Position numbers and translations under genes: made by a program. The notes below the pieces were generated by a model. It saw only the letters and a program-made list of their open reading frames with translations. It did no database searches and was not told where the DNA came from. Below are positions 36,901 to 48,789 of a DNA stretch of 64,000 nucleotides, piece after piece (within the stretch, counting starts at the first letter, position 1; every line of letters begins with the position of its first letter). The stretch covers positions 25,936,527-26,000,526 of the forward strand of contig OX485808.1 in NCBI GenBank assembly GCA_950295325.1, in the 5' to 3' direction. The stretch is from Polytrichum commune. Taxonomy: Eukaryota > Streptophyta > Polytrichopsida > Polytrichales > Polytrichaceae.

Positions 36901-37325
36901 GTCTCTTGCTTCACGTGAGCGCAGAAAGCCGCGACCTCGCGCTTCTGGTCATCGGAGGAGCCCGAAGTTCCGAACGACGAGTAGGCGGCTGCGGCGGCCG
37001 TGAAGGCGTCGTACGTGTAGAACGACGCGTCTCGGTTTGGGAAGAAAGTGTCGAACATGGAGCTCGACAATATGCTCCCGACTCCGCTAGTCGAGCCACC
37101 CGATGGCGGCGATGGGCTTGATCCCGTGCACGGTCCACTCTGGCAACCCGTCCCGCAATACGCATCTCCACTACCACAGTACCCGTATTGGCTACAACAC
37201 AAATTGTTCGCACAAACCGCACCCCCAGCCTGACTCCCGCAAGTTTGCGCAATCGCCACCGAAAGTTGCAGCAGAAATACGGCACAGCAGCAAGCCAGAA
37301 GCACCACCACCCTCGATTTCCCCAT
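33993..37325 (-). CDS. Hevein-domain GH19 (class IV-type) chitinase, middle exon not found
   Basis: Exon 1 (37,325-36,896) encodes a signal peptide (residues 1-26, ending VAIA|QTCG), a hevein/CBM18 chitin-binding domain with eight cysteines (about 27-68), a Ser/Pro/Gly linker and the start of the GH19 domain up to [10 protein letters not shown]. The glutamate in QETG matches the first catalytic acid. It ends in phase 1 at GGAG|GTAGGT. The last exon (34,362-33,993) starts after AAAACAG in phase 2 with NYNYGAA and carries [26 protein letters not shown] and [10 protein letters not shown]. The piece between, normally about 45-50 residues with the second catalytic acid and the YxGRGP motif, is not visible. 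Direct joining of the two exons shifts frame. TTTTCAG|GATGGG before the start suggests a leader intron. The family degrades chitin outside the cell, in defence. The gene may be broken, or its missing exon may be too diverged for me to see. Confidence 0.8.
34363..35290. other. 3' part of chitinase intron
   Basis: No GH19 middle exon is seen on the - strand. A + strand frame of 150 codons (34,766-35,218) has no recognisable family and lies opposite to the gene. Confidence 0.4.
35291..36960 (-). repeat. Tandem array of chitinase exon-1 end plus splice donor
   Basis: The + strand word CCTACCTCCGGTCTCTTGC (the exon 1 end and its 5' splice site, read backwards) recurs in decayed form at about 36,891 (the real one), 36,659, 36,473 (weak), 36,321, 36,141, 35,961, 35,781, 35,651 and 35,471, with a faint further copy near 35,300. 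Spacings are mostly about 180, with outliers from 130 to 230. Each unit continues with GAGCGCAGAAAGC (exon text), 'gattttgcgtaggagttgaagctaac', 'ttgccagttat' and 'cattggcatgagcaat' in varying states. The unit next to exon 1 keeps about 56 bases of exon homology, but with two stops. Confidence 0.85.
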
Positions 37326-38596
37326 CCTGAAAAGTAATATCAAATCAACTGATCAGCTGTAGTAACTGAGCTGCTTAGAAATTCCCAGCTTCTGCGGAGT
37401 CGACCTTACAAAAACGAACCCACCACCAAAACTGTGACCAGGCCACCAACCTCAATGTTGTTTTGGATTCCACAAATGTCTGGATTCCGGAGGCTGAAGT
37501 CGATCTCGGTATGTGGTTACACCCAAACAGGACGTTGACGATGGGATGAAGACAGTACAATATCCTCAGGGGATATAAGTTAGAGTAGCAAATCGACCGC
37601 GCATGTGAGTTGGTAAATCAAACTGTAGCTTTTGGACTTCAAACATATATATTCCACTGTAATGATGATCATGCAAGTGGAGGAATCGGTGCAAATGTTC
37701 CCTGCAGGCTAATGAATGGAAAGCTCCGACTGCGCCCGGTGGATTGACACAGAATTTGGGATGCTGAGCGTCAATTTATACTCGCTTTCATGGACTGACA
37801 TTGTAGTGGAGGGAAGCTTCCCAACGTGGACTTTTTCAGTAATAGATTGACTGGCCTACGACTGTTTCTTTTCATCAGCTAGCTTACAATAGTCCACCCT
37901 CTCTCTCTCTTTTAGTACGACACTCAATTGTCAAATGCCTCGACTATATATGACGCATTCCCTGTTGACCGAACTTTCCAGCAGTAATTTACCTCCATAC
38001 TCATAATCCCACTTTATAATCCTAATTTTTCATACATTACAGGTAGTTCATGTGCATAAGTGGTGGAATCCATACATATTTCAAGATTCACACGTAATCA
38101 GTACTTTGGAACATGCAGGAAAAGTTTGGGGAACATTGTGAGTATTTGGAAATCTTGAGGAGTCATGGGGAATGTTGTGAACATGATTCTTCGATAGAAA
38201 TGTTCTTTGGACATACTTATGTATGTTCATTATGTATACATAACCATGACATTTTACATTGAAATAGGCCATTTTCATGAAGAACTTGGATAATACGACA
38301 TTTGAGTTCAAAATGTCATGTTCCCAAGAGTACGATACTTGGATACTTTCTTGTGCGATCAAACTTGTCTTAATAAAGAGGGAGAACATACACTATTTCA
38401 AACATCGTCACGGTGCAAACAAACAAACATAGTGTATGATTATAAATCACATGACACACACACGTTTGAAAACATTGGTTTTGAAACAAAGATGGGTGGG
38501 CCAAGGTAAAAGAATATTGCATTGTTACGTTTAAGGGTAGTTTCTCAACACTTGGGGAGTTGATATTAGCACTAGTGGGGGTTTGAAGTTCAAAGC
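37326..38596 (-). promoter_or_regulatory. Upstream region of the chitinase gene
   Basis: Upstream on the - strand, possible TATA boxes lie at 37,645-37,652 and 37,942-37,952. A TTGACC word (W-box core, typical of defence genes) lies at 37,965-37,970. A CT run lies at about 37,897-37,912. Beyond 38,000 there are short frames only. These sites are short and unproven. Confidence 0.25.
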
Positions 38597-38599
38597 TTA

Positions 38600-38993
38600 G
38601 AGCATCCTCAGTCGGTCTAGGTAAAGCTCACTGCAAACCAAAACCTATCTTTTGACTGACCTAAAATTAGAAACTGAAATTACCATCATTAGAAGCACAC
38701 CTAAATAAACGTGAGATATTTCTCAAGAAAAAAGAATTGTAAAAATTTGACGTAGGTGAAATCCCTCATTGAAAACACCACATTTTCAAAATTTAGAGGG
38801 AGTGCACCAAATCTTGCTTAAAAATGGAAAGATCCTCCCACACTCCCTCCAAATTTTTGACATTTAGAGGGAGTGTGGGAGGATCTTTCCATTTTTAAGC
38901 AAGATTTGGTGCACTCCCTCTAAATTTTGAGCATTTTAAGCAAGATAGGTCTTGGTTTGCAGTGAGCTTTACCTAGACCGACTGAGGATGCTC
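38600..38993. mobile_element. Tourist-like MITE with nested hairpin
   Basis: Terminal inverted repeats of about 52 bases (starting GAGCATCCTCAGTCGG) with a single mismatch, flanked by TTA on both sides (38,597-38,599 and 38,994-38,996). The TTA duplication is the PIF/Harbinger signature. Inside, a second inverted pair of 61 bases (38,790-38,850 with 38,866-38,926) differs at one position and has a 15-base loop. 394 bases, no coding frame. Confidence 0.9.
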
Positions 38994-38996
38994 TTA

Positions 38997-40410
38997 TATC
39001 AATACGAGGATGTTGCCTTCAAGGTGTGTTGATACCGATCAACACATGCGTGATTAATACATTAAATATCATAGGTAGGCCCCTTTGCTTTGGCAACTTG
39101 CAGTTATTTGCTATCTTGGGAGCCTAAAAGATAATCTCTCATCTTTATAGGTTGCTATGGGCATAGCAATGATTAAGTTGGGTTTCTTACTTGATTGTGC
39201 ATTAATATTAATTCACAGAGTTTTCTTTTTACAAACTCTGGCCATGCGTAAAATCTTGATGTTGTAAATAAAATATTTATTACTCCGTATATATCTATGA
39301 AAATGGCATGGTTTTCTTTATCATTTTCTATTATAGAGTTGCTACCTCCAACATTATATATTTGACACATCGTCATGGGCTCATGATGGAATTTGATTAT
39401 TGGATTGCTTGTACTCATAGTGGTAATTTGCTTTGAACCTTTTGATAGGTTGTTATTAATGGTACATGGGGCCTATTTGATACCACTACTGTGTTATTTT
39501 AGTGATATGTATGGGCAAAGGAAAAGGCTGAATTAGTAAGGGATATTTGGGCTAACACTAAATCGAGGCAAGTTACAATAAGCGGTGAGCATGACTTTTT
39601 GGATAGAAAGTAAGAGATGGAGGAATTGAGCAAGAGTACAAGCTAGAAGGCAACCCATGGAGTTGGAGGGAAGATGTTGGGGGGAAATTTGAAACTGAAG
39701 ATGTGAAGGAAAATTGGAAAGTTGCAATGAAATGTATAAATGTGTTCGAAATTGGCAGCTATACCATCTGAATAAGTTTATGTGGAGAAACACCAAGCAT
39801 AATTATAAGGGGAGATATAGAGCCAGAGAAATGGAAAAAAACCACACAGGAATGGATTCCTTGAAGCACATGTTTTGTCTTGGACTGGGGTCGTTGTTGG
39901 ATGACAATGTAGCATAAGGGATCACCAAAGAGAAGTTGGGGTTGGACATGAATTCAAGAACACAAAAACAGAATGAAGAGTTGCTTGAGTCTAACATCGA
40001 CAACTAAATTGAAGAAGAGGTAAGAAGTTATCTCAAAAGGAATGTGGTCCAAGAAGTAAACAAGAACGACCTCTTGTTGGGCATTTCTAGATTAGAATAA
40101 GGTAAGTAGCAAGGGGAAAATAGCAATTCACGTATGAAACGGTGAAATTTGAGTAACAATGGAATGAAAGGCACACCCCAAGCAAATTTACAAGTCTATT
40201 TTCCAATTGGTGGGCCATGTATGCTCCACTTTGGAATTTTCTTTCTAGATACCCTATAGAGGACAAAATTTTAGCTAACGCCAACTTATAATAGGCGAGG
40301 ATGCAACCCACGGTCATGAGAATGCATTTTATCAACACAAATATTGATATTAGGACCCAAGTGACCATGTGGTGTTGTTAACCACCTTAAATCCCAGTAG
40401 TGTTGGCTTG
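38997..40410. other. No supported gene
   Basis: Short overlapping frames on both strands (for example 39,714-39,917 + and 39,796-39,533 -) without family resemblance. Purine-rich text at 39,500-40,030. Confidence 0.4.
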
Positions 40411-40781
40411 AGTCTTGACATGTACCTAACCTTGGGGAGTTTGGTTTCAAGGTTGGTCCCTCTATCATTTTGGTTAAAATTGTCCGTTTTCAGCCCCGGT
40501 CGGAAACAAAAGTTTTAAGCCTTGCAAAACTACCATCTTGGATCGGAGTTGAAGCATAACACTACTCAACAGATTCAGTTCTTCCTACATCATTAGGTTG
40601 GCACTCAATGTGGAGTGCAAAAATATGCAAGATGTTGTGATTATACTCCTAAGATTTTGTCTGTGGCCCACCCCAACCGAAGGTATGTGCTTACTAATGT
40701 TATAAAACGAGTGATTCTACCCAATAAAAGAGGAACCAACCTTGAAACCAAGCTCCTCAAGCTAAGACACATGTCAAGGCT
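40411..40781. mobile_element. Inverted-repeat element
   Basis: The arm 40,411-40,463 (containing TTTGGTTTCAAGGTTGGTCC) is the reverse complement of 40,730-40,781 (containing AACCAACCTTGAAACCAAGC), with several mismatches over about 52 bases. They enclose about 266 non-coding bases. Ends and target duplication are uncertain. Confidence 0.6.
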
Positions 40782-40859
40782 GTAATCCTTTTACCTTGAA
40801 TTATCAAACCATCGTTTTCAAACATGTGTGACCTCCACATGAGCAAGTACCTTCCATGC

Positions 40860-42010
40860 ATGAGCAAGCTACAAAGGTTGCGGTTTACGGTTTCGAACTT
40901 CCACGATTTTGTACCCTGCTTTATGGTTAGGAACTTATATATTGCCACGACTCTTGCTGACAAGTTTGGCTCTCTGGTGCAAAGAGCGTGGAAGGAAGCA
41001 CATATTTGGTTGTTTGTGGCCCATTAAGGTAAGGTAGCTTAGCTAGAGGTAAGTTCACCTATCATTATCATCCTTTTAGGCATTTGAGCACACTTTACTC
41101 TTCCTAGCTAGTATCGAAGGTAATTAAAAGAGGATTCTAACACGTCCTACCTTGTACGTTTTGGACATCATACAAGTACACCATGAATTCAAACTTGTCC
41201 GTGCACAAAGATTGTGGGTTATGGCAATGCTTTACAATACACAAGTTATCACATGTTGTTATCAAGTTGCCCACTTTAGCTATCCAATGTAAAGACTGCG
41301 GAAACATAGTACATTTCAGTTGTCCACGGCCCATTATGGTAAGGTAGGGTAAGACCACCTATAATTATCATCCTTTTAATCACCTATCAAGCACATTAAT
41401 TAGTACTATTATTAAGTCCTACCTTGCTCATTGTTGAGACTTGTTGGTGATTAAAATTTTCATCTTAAGTGTGGTGGGGTAATTACACCTATCATTAGAT
41501 TTGTCCTTTTAAGCATCTATGGGCACTTGGTATTAGTACTACACTGATGTACAATGCAAAAGAATGTGAAAACACAATACATTAAGTTGTCCATGGCCCA
41601 TTATATATGGTAAGGTAGGGTAAGTACACTTATAATTATCATCCCTTTAAGCACCTATCAAGCACAATAATTAGAACTAATACTAAGTTCTACCTTGATT
41701 ATTGTTGGGATTTGTTGGTGATTAAACATCTCATCTTAGGTTGTAGTTTTGAGGTATCGTATGAATAGACTATGAATGCCACCTTGTCCATGTGCAAAGA
41801 TTGCGGACTATGGTTTCATACTTCTATAATGCTTTACAGTAAAAATGTCATGTTTAAGTTGTTATCAAGTTGCCAACTTTAGCTTTCTAATGCAAGGAGT
41901 TCTGGAACCACATATTCGGTTGATTGCGGCCCATTAAGGTATGGTGGGGTAATTACACCTATCATTAGATTTGTCATTTTAAGCATCTATGCGGGCTCAG
42001 TATTAATACT
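40860..42010. repeat. Interleaved tandem repeats, about 0.3-0.6 kb units
   Basis: Three blocks share 'tgcaaagattg/cgg', 'ctttacaxtaxxcaag', 'gttatcaagttgcc', 'xxtttgcggcccattaaggtaaggta' and 'cctatcattatcatccttttaagcacctat' (starting about 40,860, 41,145 and 41,745). A second pair with 'acacctatcattagatttgtc' lies at about 41,490 and 41,955. AGGTAAGG words occur repeatedly. No conserved coding frame. Confidence 0.6.
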
Positions 42011-45000
42011 ACACTAATTTAATCAATATGTATGTATTTGATTTTCGTCCACCACCTTCATATTATGTTTTTGTCATGGTTTTGACCTATTTATGGATGA
42101 AACTTTGAATTTTTATTTCAATTTTTCATATGGCAGCGTTCAAAGTAAGGTAAAGTGGACCAAGATGTGGCTCCGCCACTCAATTTCTAAATTCTTCATT
42201 CAAGCGCATGAAGTTGATAACTAGGATTTAAGTGAATATGGGCTAAAGACTTGTCCAAATTAGTAATGCATCTAAGAGTAATTATTTGGACAATTGAGAC
42301 ATGCACATTGCACAACAAAGTTTATGAAGGAAGAAACTAGAAGAACGTGATGAAAATATCAATTACACATACTTTGAGAAGCAATATGATCCAACATTCC
42401 CTCTAAATGCGTATTTTTCCACAAGTGACACAGTGTACATGCAACTACAACGTGCTACAACAAGAGACGAAATCCACATCTACAAACAGTTGTTGTCATT
42501 CTATCATAGGGTCCACCGATAGAAGTGCACTATAAAATTATAGTTTGCTCAAAACTCATGATTAAGTGTACATTTACTTATTTGATGCAAGTTTAATCAT
42601 TACTTCAAAAAAAATCTTTCAATTACTTCCTCATGAATATAATACCATCTTTTGAAGGAAAAAAATACTATATAATACATATGGAGAGTAGATTTGAAAT
42701 GCAACTAATATACTGGTTGTACTTTTCATTAAAAAACAATCTTCAAATGTAAATAACTGATATTATCAAATTCTATGATTATATTGAGGATTATTCCAGT
42801 ACAACAAACGAGATTGGGCTTGCAACAAAAAAACGCGAACTGCACAGACGTGAGCAAAGTTGCACTCTTGTGTTGTAAACAAAAATAAAATAAAATTGTG
42901 TTGCACTTTCAATCCACTTTACACTGAATTTTCCAAATGTTCATCTCATTTGCATTACTTTTCAGTCACAGGAATATTTTATGTGTGTACTTTTTCTCTT
43001 TATTGAAGAATAATATTTCAAATTTCTGTTGGTCATTATGAGATTCAACATCTTCCACGATTGATGAGAAAGAAAAAAAGATTGACCGCAAATGTTATCT
43101 TCATGCATTTCTTGGCCAATTTCCATTTAAACATGAAAAGGGTCAAGACCGGTTCACTTTACCTTGCTATGGACACGATTCAGATTTTTTGTGATCATCT
43201 TGCACTCAACGTGTGCTTCATATCCCATGGAAAGCAAGTGCAAAGGGAAAAGTGTCCAAATAACACGTGTCTACCGCAGGCCGGTGAGTCTCTCTGTAGA
43301 TCGAGTCTTTCCATGAGAAGGCGAGTCCGACTTTCGTTACAAGTCGATTAGATTAGAATATACCTTGAAGCCACGATCATCATATCCATTGTTGCACAAA
43401 AGTCTTCGCCTCTCGGGTCGAGGCGGCCAAGAAGTTCACACCAAGGTCGCGTCAATATTAATGGAAGGATGATGGAATCAACGAGTACTTGCATGGAATT
43501 GACTATGAAAATCGTGCATGAAAACGGGACCAAAATGGCCTTACCTATAATGTAGTATGTACCTCATATAGTGGAAAGTGGTATTTTGGACACGAACTTC
43601 ACATCCCATTATTAATTAAGTTGCATGGTTGTGTTCCATTCTATGTTTAGTATCTAGCATGGGCCTCCACTATCTTATTTTCATGGGAAGAGACTTGGAA
43701 ATAGGAAGAAACTGACGTCAATATGAGTAATGAATAGTGTTAGTTTAATTAGAAAGAACATTCCTGAATAGTGTTGGTATGAATAGTAATTTTAGGAATA
43801 ATGTTGGAATGAATGGTGTTTCCTACGAATATTTTTTCGGATGAATAGTAATTCCTACGCATAGTGTTGGGAGTATAACTCCACCCAAGTTTCCAAGTTT
43901 AGCCTGAATGTATGAATGGTAAAAGAAGATCCATGGTTTGTTCGAGGGGCCCACAAAATATAATTGACATATTCCAAGGTCATGTCACCGACCCACATGG
44001 CTAAATAATGCCAAGCATGAATGGGAGTCCCTTCTTCCTTATATTGATCATGTTTTACCAAGCTTCAAGTCAAAGTTACTTTCATTTAATGCACATTTCT
44101 TGACCATACCATCATCAAAAGCTCTCCATGACGCAATTGGCATGTGTGGATGGATAGCATCTCACCAATGATTGTAGAGAGCCCGGCAATGTAATTACAA
44201 GTAGTCAATCTAAATGGAAAAACACAGATCCAATTTTTAAAGTGGTCATTTTTTTTTAGTAAATTTTTGGTATTTCTTATAATACACAACCGCTTGTTTC
44301 AGAAACAATTTAAATAATTTAAATAAAATAAATAAGAACTGATTTTCTTTGTCCAAGACCCAGGATCTAATCTGAATTGGTTGTCTTCAATAATCCATGT
44401 TTTCTTGCACCTCATTTGGGATGTTGACAATGGAAGGGGCTCAAGAAGCACGAGTAGAAGATAACCCTAAAGGTGTTTAAACACCAACACGTCAAAATGA
44501 AACGTCTAAATTCATTTGTCATCAATAAGTCAAAGACATTGCCTCTTAAGATAGGTGGACCCACACCCTGACATCATATTTCTTCTTCTTCTTCCAATTA
44601 CGTCACTTCTCCTAGATGATAGTAAACATGCGATTCATGCAATACAATAAAAGTCCTGATTTCGAGGTTGTAGCCATTTTCCTCATGACTTGTGGATCTT
44701 GTATGAATATTTCATTCATTACCAAACTGAAGATTCTCTTTCTTTTTAAATGGCGATAAAGACAGAAGTTGACCATCTTGCGCATCCGGTGATTGAGATC
44801 AAGAGCTTTCCATTATGGGATTTGTGTGCGTGGGTGACACCTCAGTGGTGATGTAAGTTAGACAATGGAGGATTAATCAAGACGAAGGTATTATTACGCC
44901 TAAGGTAAACAATTCTAAGTTGGTTGTTTATCTTAATTGAACACCTATATTTGAGTGGTCATAACATTTATGGCCAAGGATTTGTGGCACTCACGTAAAA

Positions 45001-46693
45001 TCATCCGGATAAGCTCATTCATATCATTGGATGAGATCAACCCCTTTAGAATGACACTTGTGGTGTTGGCTCCTTGTCTTGAGGTGACCGAAAATACTTA
45101 AAGGGTGTCTAAAACCATCCCAACCTAATTTAAAGGGTGTTAGTAAATACAAAGTTTAGTTCATCTAAAAATGAGTTTCTAGTGTAGAGCAAGTAGGTGC
45201 ACCATGTGTTGGCAACCCATCACTATTAGTCGGGATATTTCTAAGAACAAGTGGGTGTATCATGGGTTGCCAACCCATGACTACTCGTGTGGTTATTTTA
45301 AAGAAATTAGCATGCCATTTTATTGAGCCATTTAAATCTCTTTGCCCTCCCACCCTCTCATCTTTGTGTGAACGGTTCTTCTCTCCCCTCTTCATTATTT
45401 CTCCTACACTCTCACCTTTGTCATATTCTCTCTCACATCACTCACCTTGCATTACTTTTTACAAGGTATTGTTTAGTGTCTCTTAGCAATTGCAAAGTTG
45501 AAGTTTAGGGAGTAATTGATTTTTTTTGAAATTTTGCAACTTGCACTTGTTTTTGTGAAATCAATTTTTTGTGAATGAAGTGTTGTGCATTTACTTAGAC
45601 TATATGCTTCTTGTAGTAGACTTTGGGAGTACAAGTGTGGAATTCAAATGGAAGTTCTCAACTTATAACCAGTTGGACTTGGAAACACTACAATCAAGAG
45701 TGATTATGCCCAAAAATCTTACCGGACACTATCAATCATGTCTTGGAGCAAAGCTAAGGTAGATGGGTTCATTAACGATTGATTGCATCTACTGATATTG
45801 TCTACCACTAGATTCAGTTCTCATCTATTCAAAGATTAATTTCCGTTCCAAAGTCGCGAGTACCATAGCCAACTCCAGGTGTGTGACTTTGGAGCTAACC
45901 CTTTTGCAGGGTTAGGCTGATGGGTTGTTTGTGTGTCTTTTAACTTTTTGTTTCCACCAGCGCGTGAATGTGTCACCTGCATTAGGTTGATCGTCATAAG
46001 GTGACAACATGTTTGTGATAATTATGAGCTCAATATCATACAACTAGGGTTTTGGAGGCTTAGGCTAATGGTTTGTTGTGTGTGTGTGTTTGAGTTCTTT
46101 GATTCCATCTTTACCGGCGTATCAATCTTTGAATTGAATTGGGTGGAGATTTGTAAACTGACAGCAGATTTGTGACAGCCAGGAGTCTGAACTCATACAT
46201 CAGGGTTTTTCAGGTTTAGGCTTATGAAATGAATGTTTTCTTTTGGGACTATCATGAGCTTGAAATCGTGTCGCAGCGAATCTCTTCGGGGTTGGGATGA
46301 TGATTTTTTCTTCTTTGCTTATTTCACTTGATCAAATATTTAGGCTACGGTGGATTTTAATATATATTCTAGTTGAACAACTAAAGAACTCCAGTGTTTT
46401 TTTAAATGTTTTTTTAAAACTTCAACTTGTTATTTCTCAAACTTAACCGGTTTTTTATATATAACGGTTAATTTATCCCATTCATTGACTAGATGTTATT
46501 TTTTTGGAATTTTTGTGCAGAATTATCGCATTTATTCCAATTATTCTCTCTCTGGTAACCACAAAAATTTGAATGGCTCTTAACATTGAACCGATTCCCC
46601 CAACAATAGTGAACGTTGTCCTTTCGACTGTATCATTGCAACAACGGTGCAAGGTCATTCGCAAGCTAATGATTTAATCATCTTTGCTACTCT
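42011..46693. other. Mostly unrecognised AT-rich sequence
   Basis: A single copy of the 8.3-9.7 kb repeat lies at about 43,160-43,265 ('gatcatcttgcactcaacgtg'). Repeated 'tgaatagtgttgg/taatt' words lie at 43,730-43,870. A 59-base unit occurs twice in tandem at 45,189-45,306 and contains GGTTGCCAACCC. A perfect palindrome GGTGTTTAAACACC lies near 44,473-44,486. No supported gene. Confidence 0.45.
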
Positions 46694-47838
46694 TTGAGTG
46701 ACAAAGATGGTTTTTTCTTTTGTAATACCATATCTTGTGTATTGATTGTTGTAATTCATGAAAGTGAAAAATCGCGATACCTTATCTTAAATTTTATCTC
46801 TTTTGTGGATATTTCACCCATTCAGTTGAGTTTGGCTTCATCATCAAATCTTATTGACGCAACATGGAAAAATAATACAATGAATCAAGAAGAAGAAACA
46901 AATTACAACCCAATGGATGAAGATGAAACCTCCGAAAGTTTGCCGCATTTACGGGAAAGTGAGCTTCCCACCGACGAGATTGCTTAAATGAATGTGCATT
47001 GGGCTATCCGAGGAGAAGGTGCCCGGAAGAAATTTCATTGTCTTTGGGTGGAATGCAAAAGAAATTACGTAAGTAAACAATAATTAATTAATTATCATTT
47101 TTTATTAATGTCGAAGGGAAAGCAAAGGATGAAAACCGCGAATGGCGGGGCCCATGAGAACATGTTCAACCACGGTGAAAGAAAATCAAATGAACAATCT
47201 TCGCATTTTATCCAATTCATATGCTCGGCTAAAGCGACAAGATGCGAAGGTCAAATCAAGCTGGCAATCGCCGCCAAGCGACAATAGAGCAATATGCTTC
47301 ATGATGCAGCTGAAAATCCTTTGCCAGACGAATTGCCCCTCATGCCTTGTTTTTCATCTGGTCAATTAAAAATAATTTGAACTTTGTTACGTAGGGTGAT
47401 GTTATTTTCGATCCTGCAACCTGGACAACCTTCAAACGAAGCAAATCAATTCGGAACTGGATAACGAAATCAATATTGACATATATGTTTGCGCTTGCAC
47501 CCGCGTTTTTCCGCGAATGATATGAATTGAAATAATCCGTAAATATCTGTGACCTTGCTTTTAGTGAGCTCGTGAAATATAATACCAGAGCGCATCTTCA
47601 TAAAAATATGAAGTTTTTTGGAAATTTTGAAGTTTTTCTTGATTATTATATCAAGTTGAAAGTCCATCTTTGCGCATCTTCTTCGAGCATTCGTGCCCTC
47701 CAAGCTAAACGGGCGCGACATTGGCTCGGAAAATATAATCCCGAGCAAGCGATGATGACATTCATCGGAGGGTGCCAAATCTTAAGAATAGCGACGAAGC
47801 AAATTCGGTGGACGAAGATGAAGATGAAGAAAAAGTAA
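46694..47838 (+). other. Unrecognised + strand frames
   Basis: Open frames at 46,694-46,987 (ending in an acidic stretch, EEETNYNPMDEDETSE), 47,142-47,369 and 47,572-47,838 (with a Lys-rich tail) follow one another in the same direction. I recognise no domain. They could be pieces of a broken gene or of the transposable element whose transposase lies at 48.8-51.0 kb on the other strand. The middle and last frames do not join by obvious splice sites. Confidence 0.25.
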
Positions 47839-47879
47839 CACTAATAAATTAATATTCATAATATATATATATATTTGTT

Positions 47880-48570
47880 GGATACATGGATAAAATATAA
47901 TACACAATAATCATACGGTTGAAATTTTAAAATAGGCTATAATCAGATTCTATTGATTTTTTTTCATGTTGTCTTAAAAATGCAAAACAACGATGCCTTA
48001 TACATAATTATTATCATTTTATATTTTCCAGAATAAACATATGAATAAGATATCTTACAAAATAATCACATGGTTGAAGATTTAAAATAAGTTATGTCAA
48101 ATTCTATTTATTATTGTTTTCATATTATCTTTTAAATACAAAACAACGATACATTATCAATAATTATTATCATTTTACCATTTTGAAGATAAGTATAAAG
48201 ATAAGGAATCGTACATAATAATCATACGATTGAAGTATCTTATATAAATTATATTCAGATTACTTTATTATTTTGAATATACCTTATCGTTTTCATTTTC
48301 ATATTATCTTTAAAATGCAAAACAATGATACCTTATGAATAATTATCATCATTTTACAATTTTAAGAATAAGCACATAGATAAGGTATCGTACATAATAA
48401 TCATACGGTTGGGATTTTTTTTATTAGGCTATAATTAGGTTCTATTAATTTTTTTAATATACCTTATCATTTTTATTCTCATATTATATTTTTAATACAA
48501 AGAAAATATATGTCATCCATAATAGTCATCATTTTACACTTCCGAAGATAAACCTAGAAATAAGAACATC
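47880..48570. repeat. AT-rich tandem satellite, about four units
   Basis: Units of about 155-180 bases contain AAAACAACGATACCTTAT (near 47,984, 48,138 and 48,315, weaker near 48,490), 'ataattatcatcattttac' and 'gataaggtatcgtacataataatcatacggttg'. CGATACCTTATC and GATAAGGTATCG are reverse complements of each other and both occur in each unit. The same word appears outside the array at 46,771 and 49,711. Confidence 0.75.
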
Positions 48571-48789
48571 GTACAGAAAAATAATACAAAACGTCACTGA
48601 ACTAACAAAATAAATTTCTAATACAAATATTCATTATATATGATAGTCGAATTGTTCACCTATAATAATATATATGATAAAAATTATAAATTATAAAAAT
48701 TATTTCATATCTAACAATTATATCTGTAGTCATTTTCACGGCGAATTACATTAACCAGGTTTTTTTGAAAATATTATTCCATTCTACCC

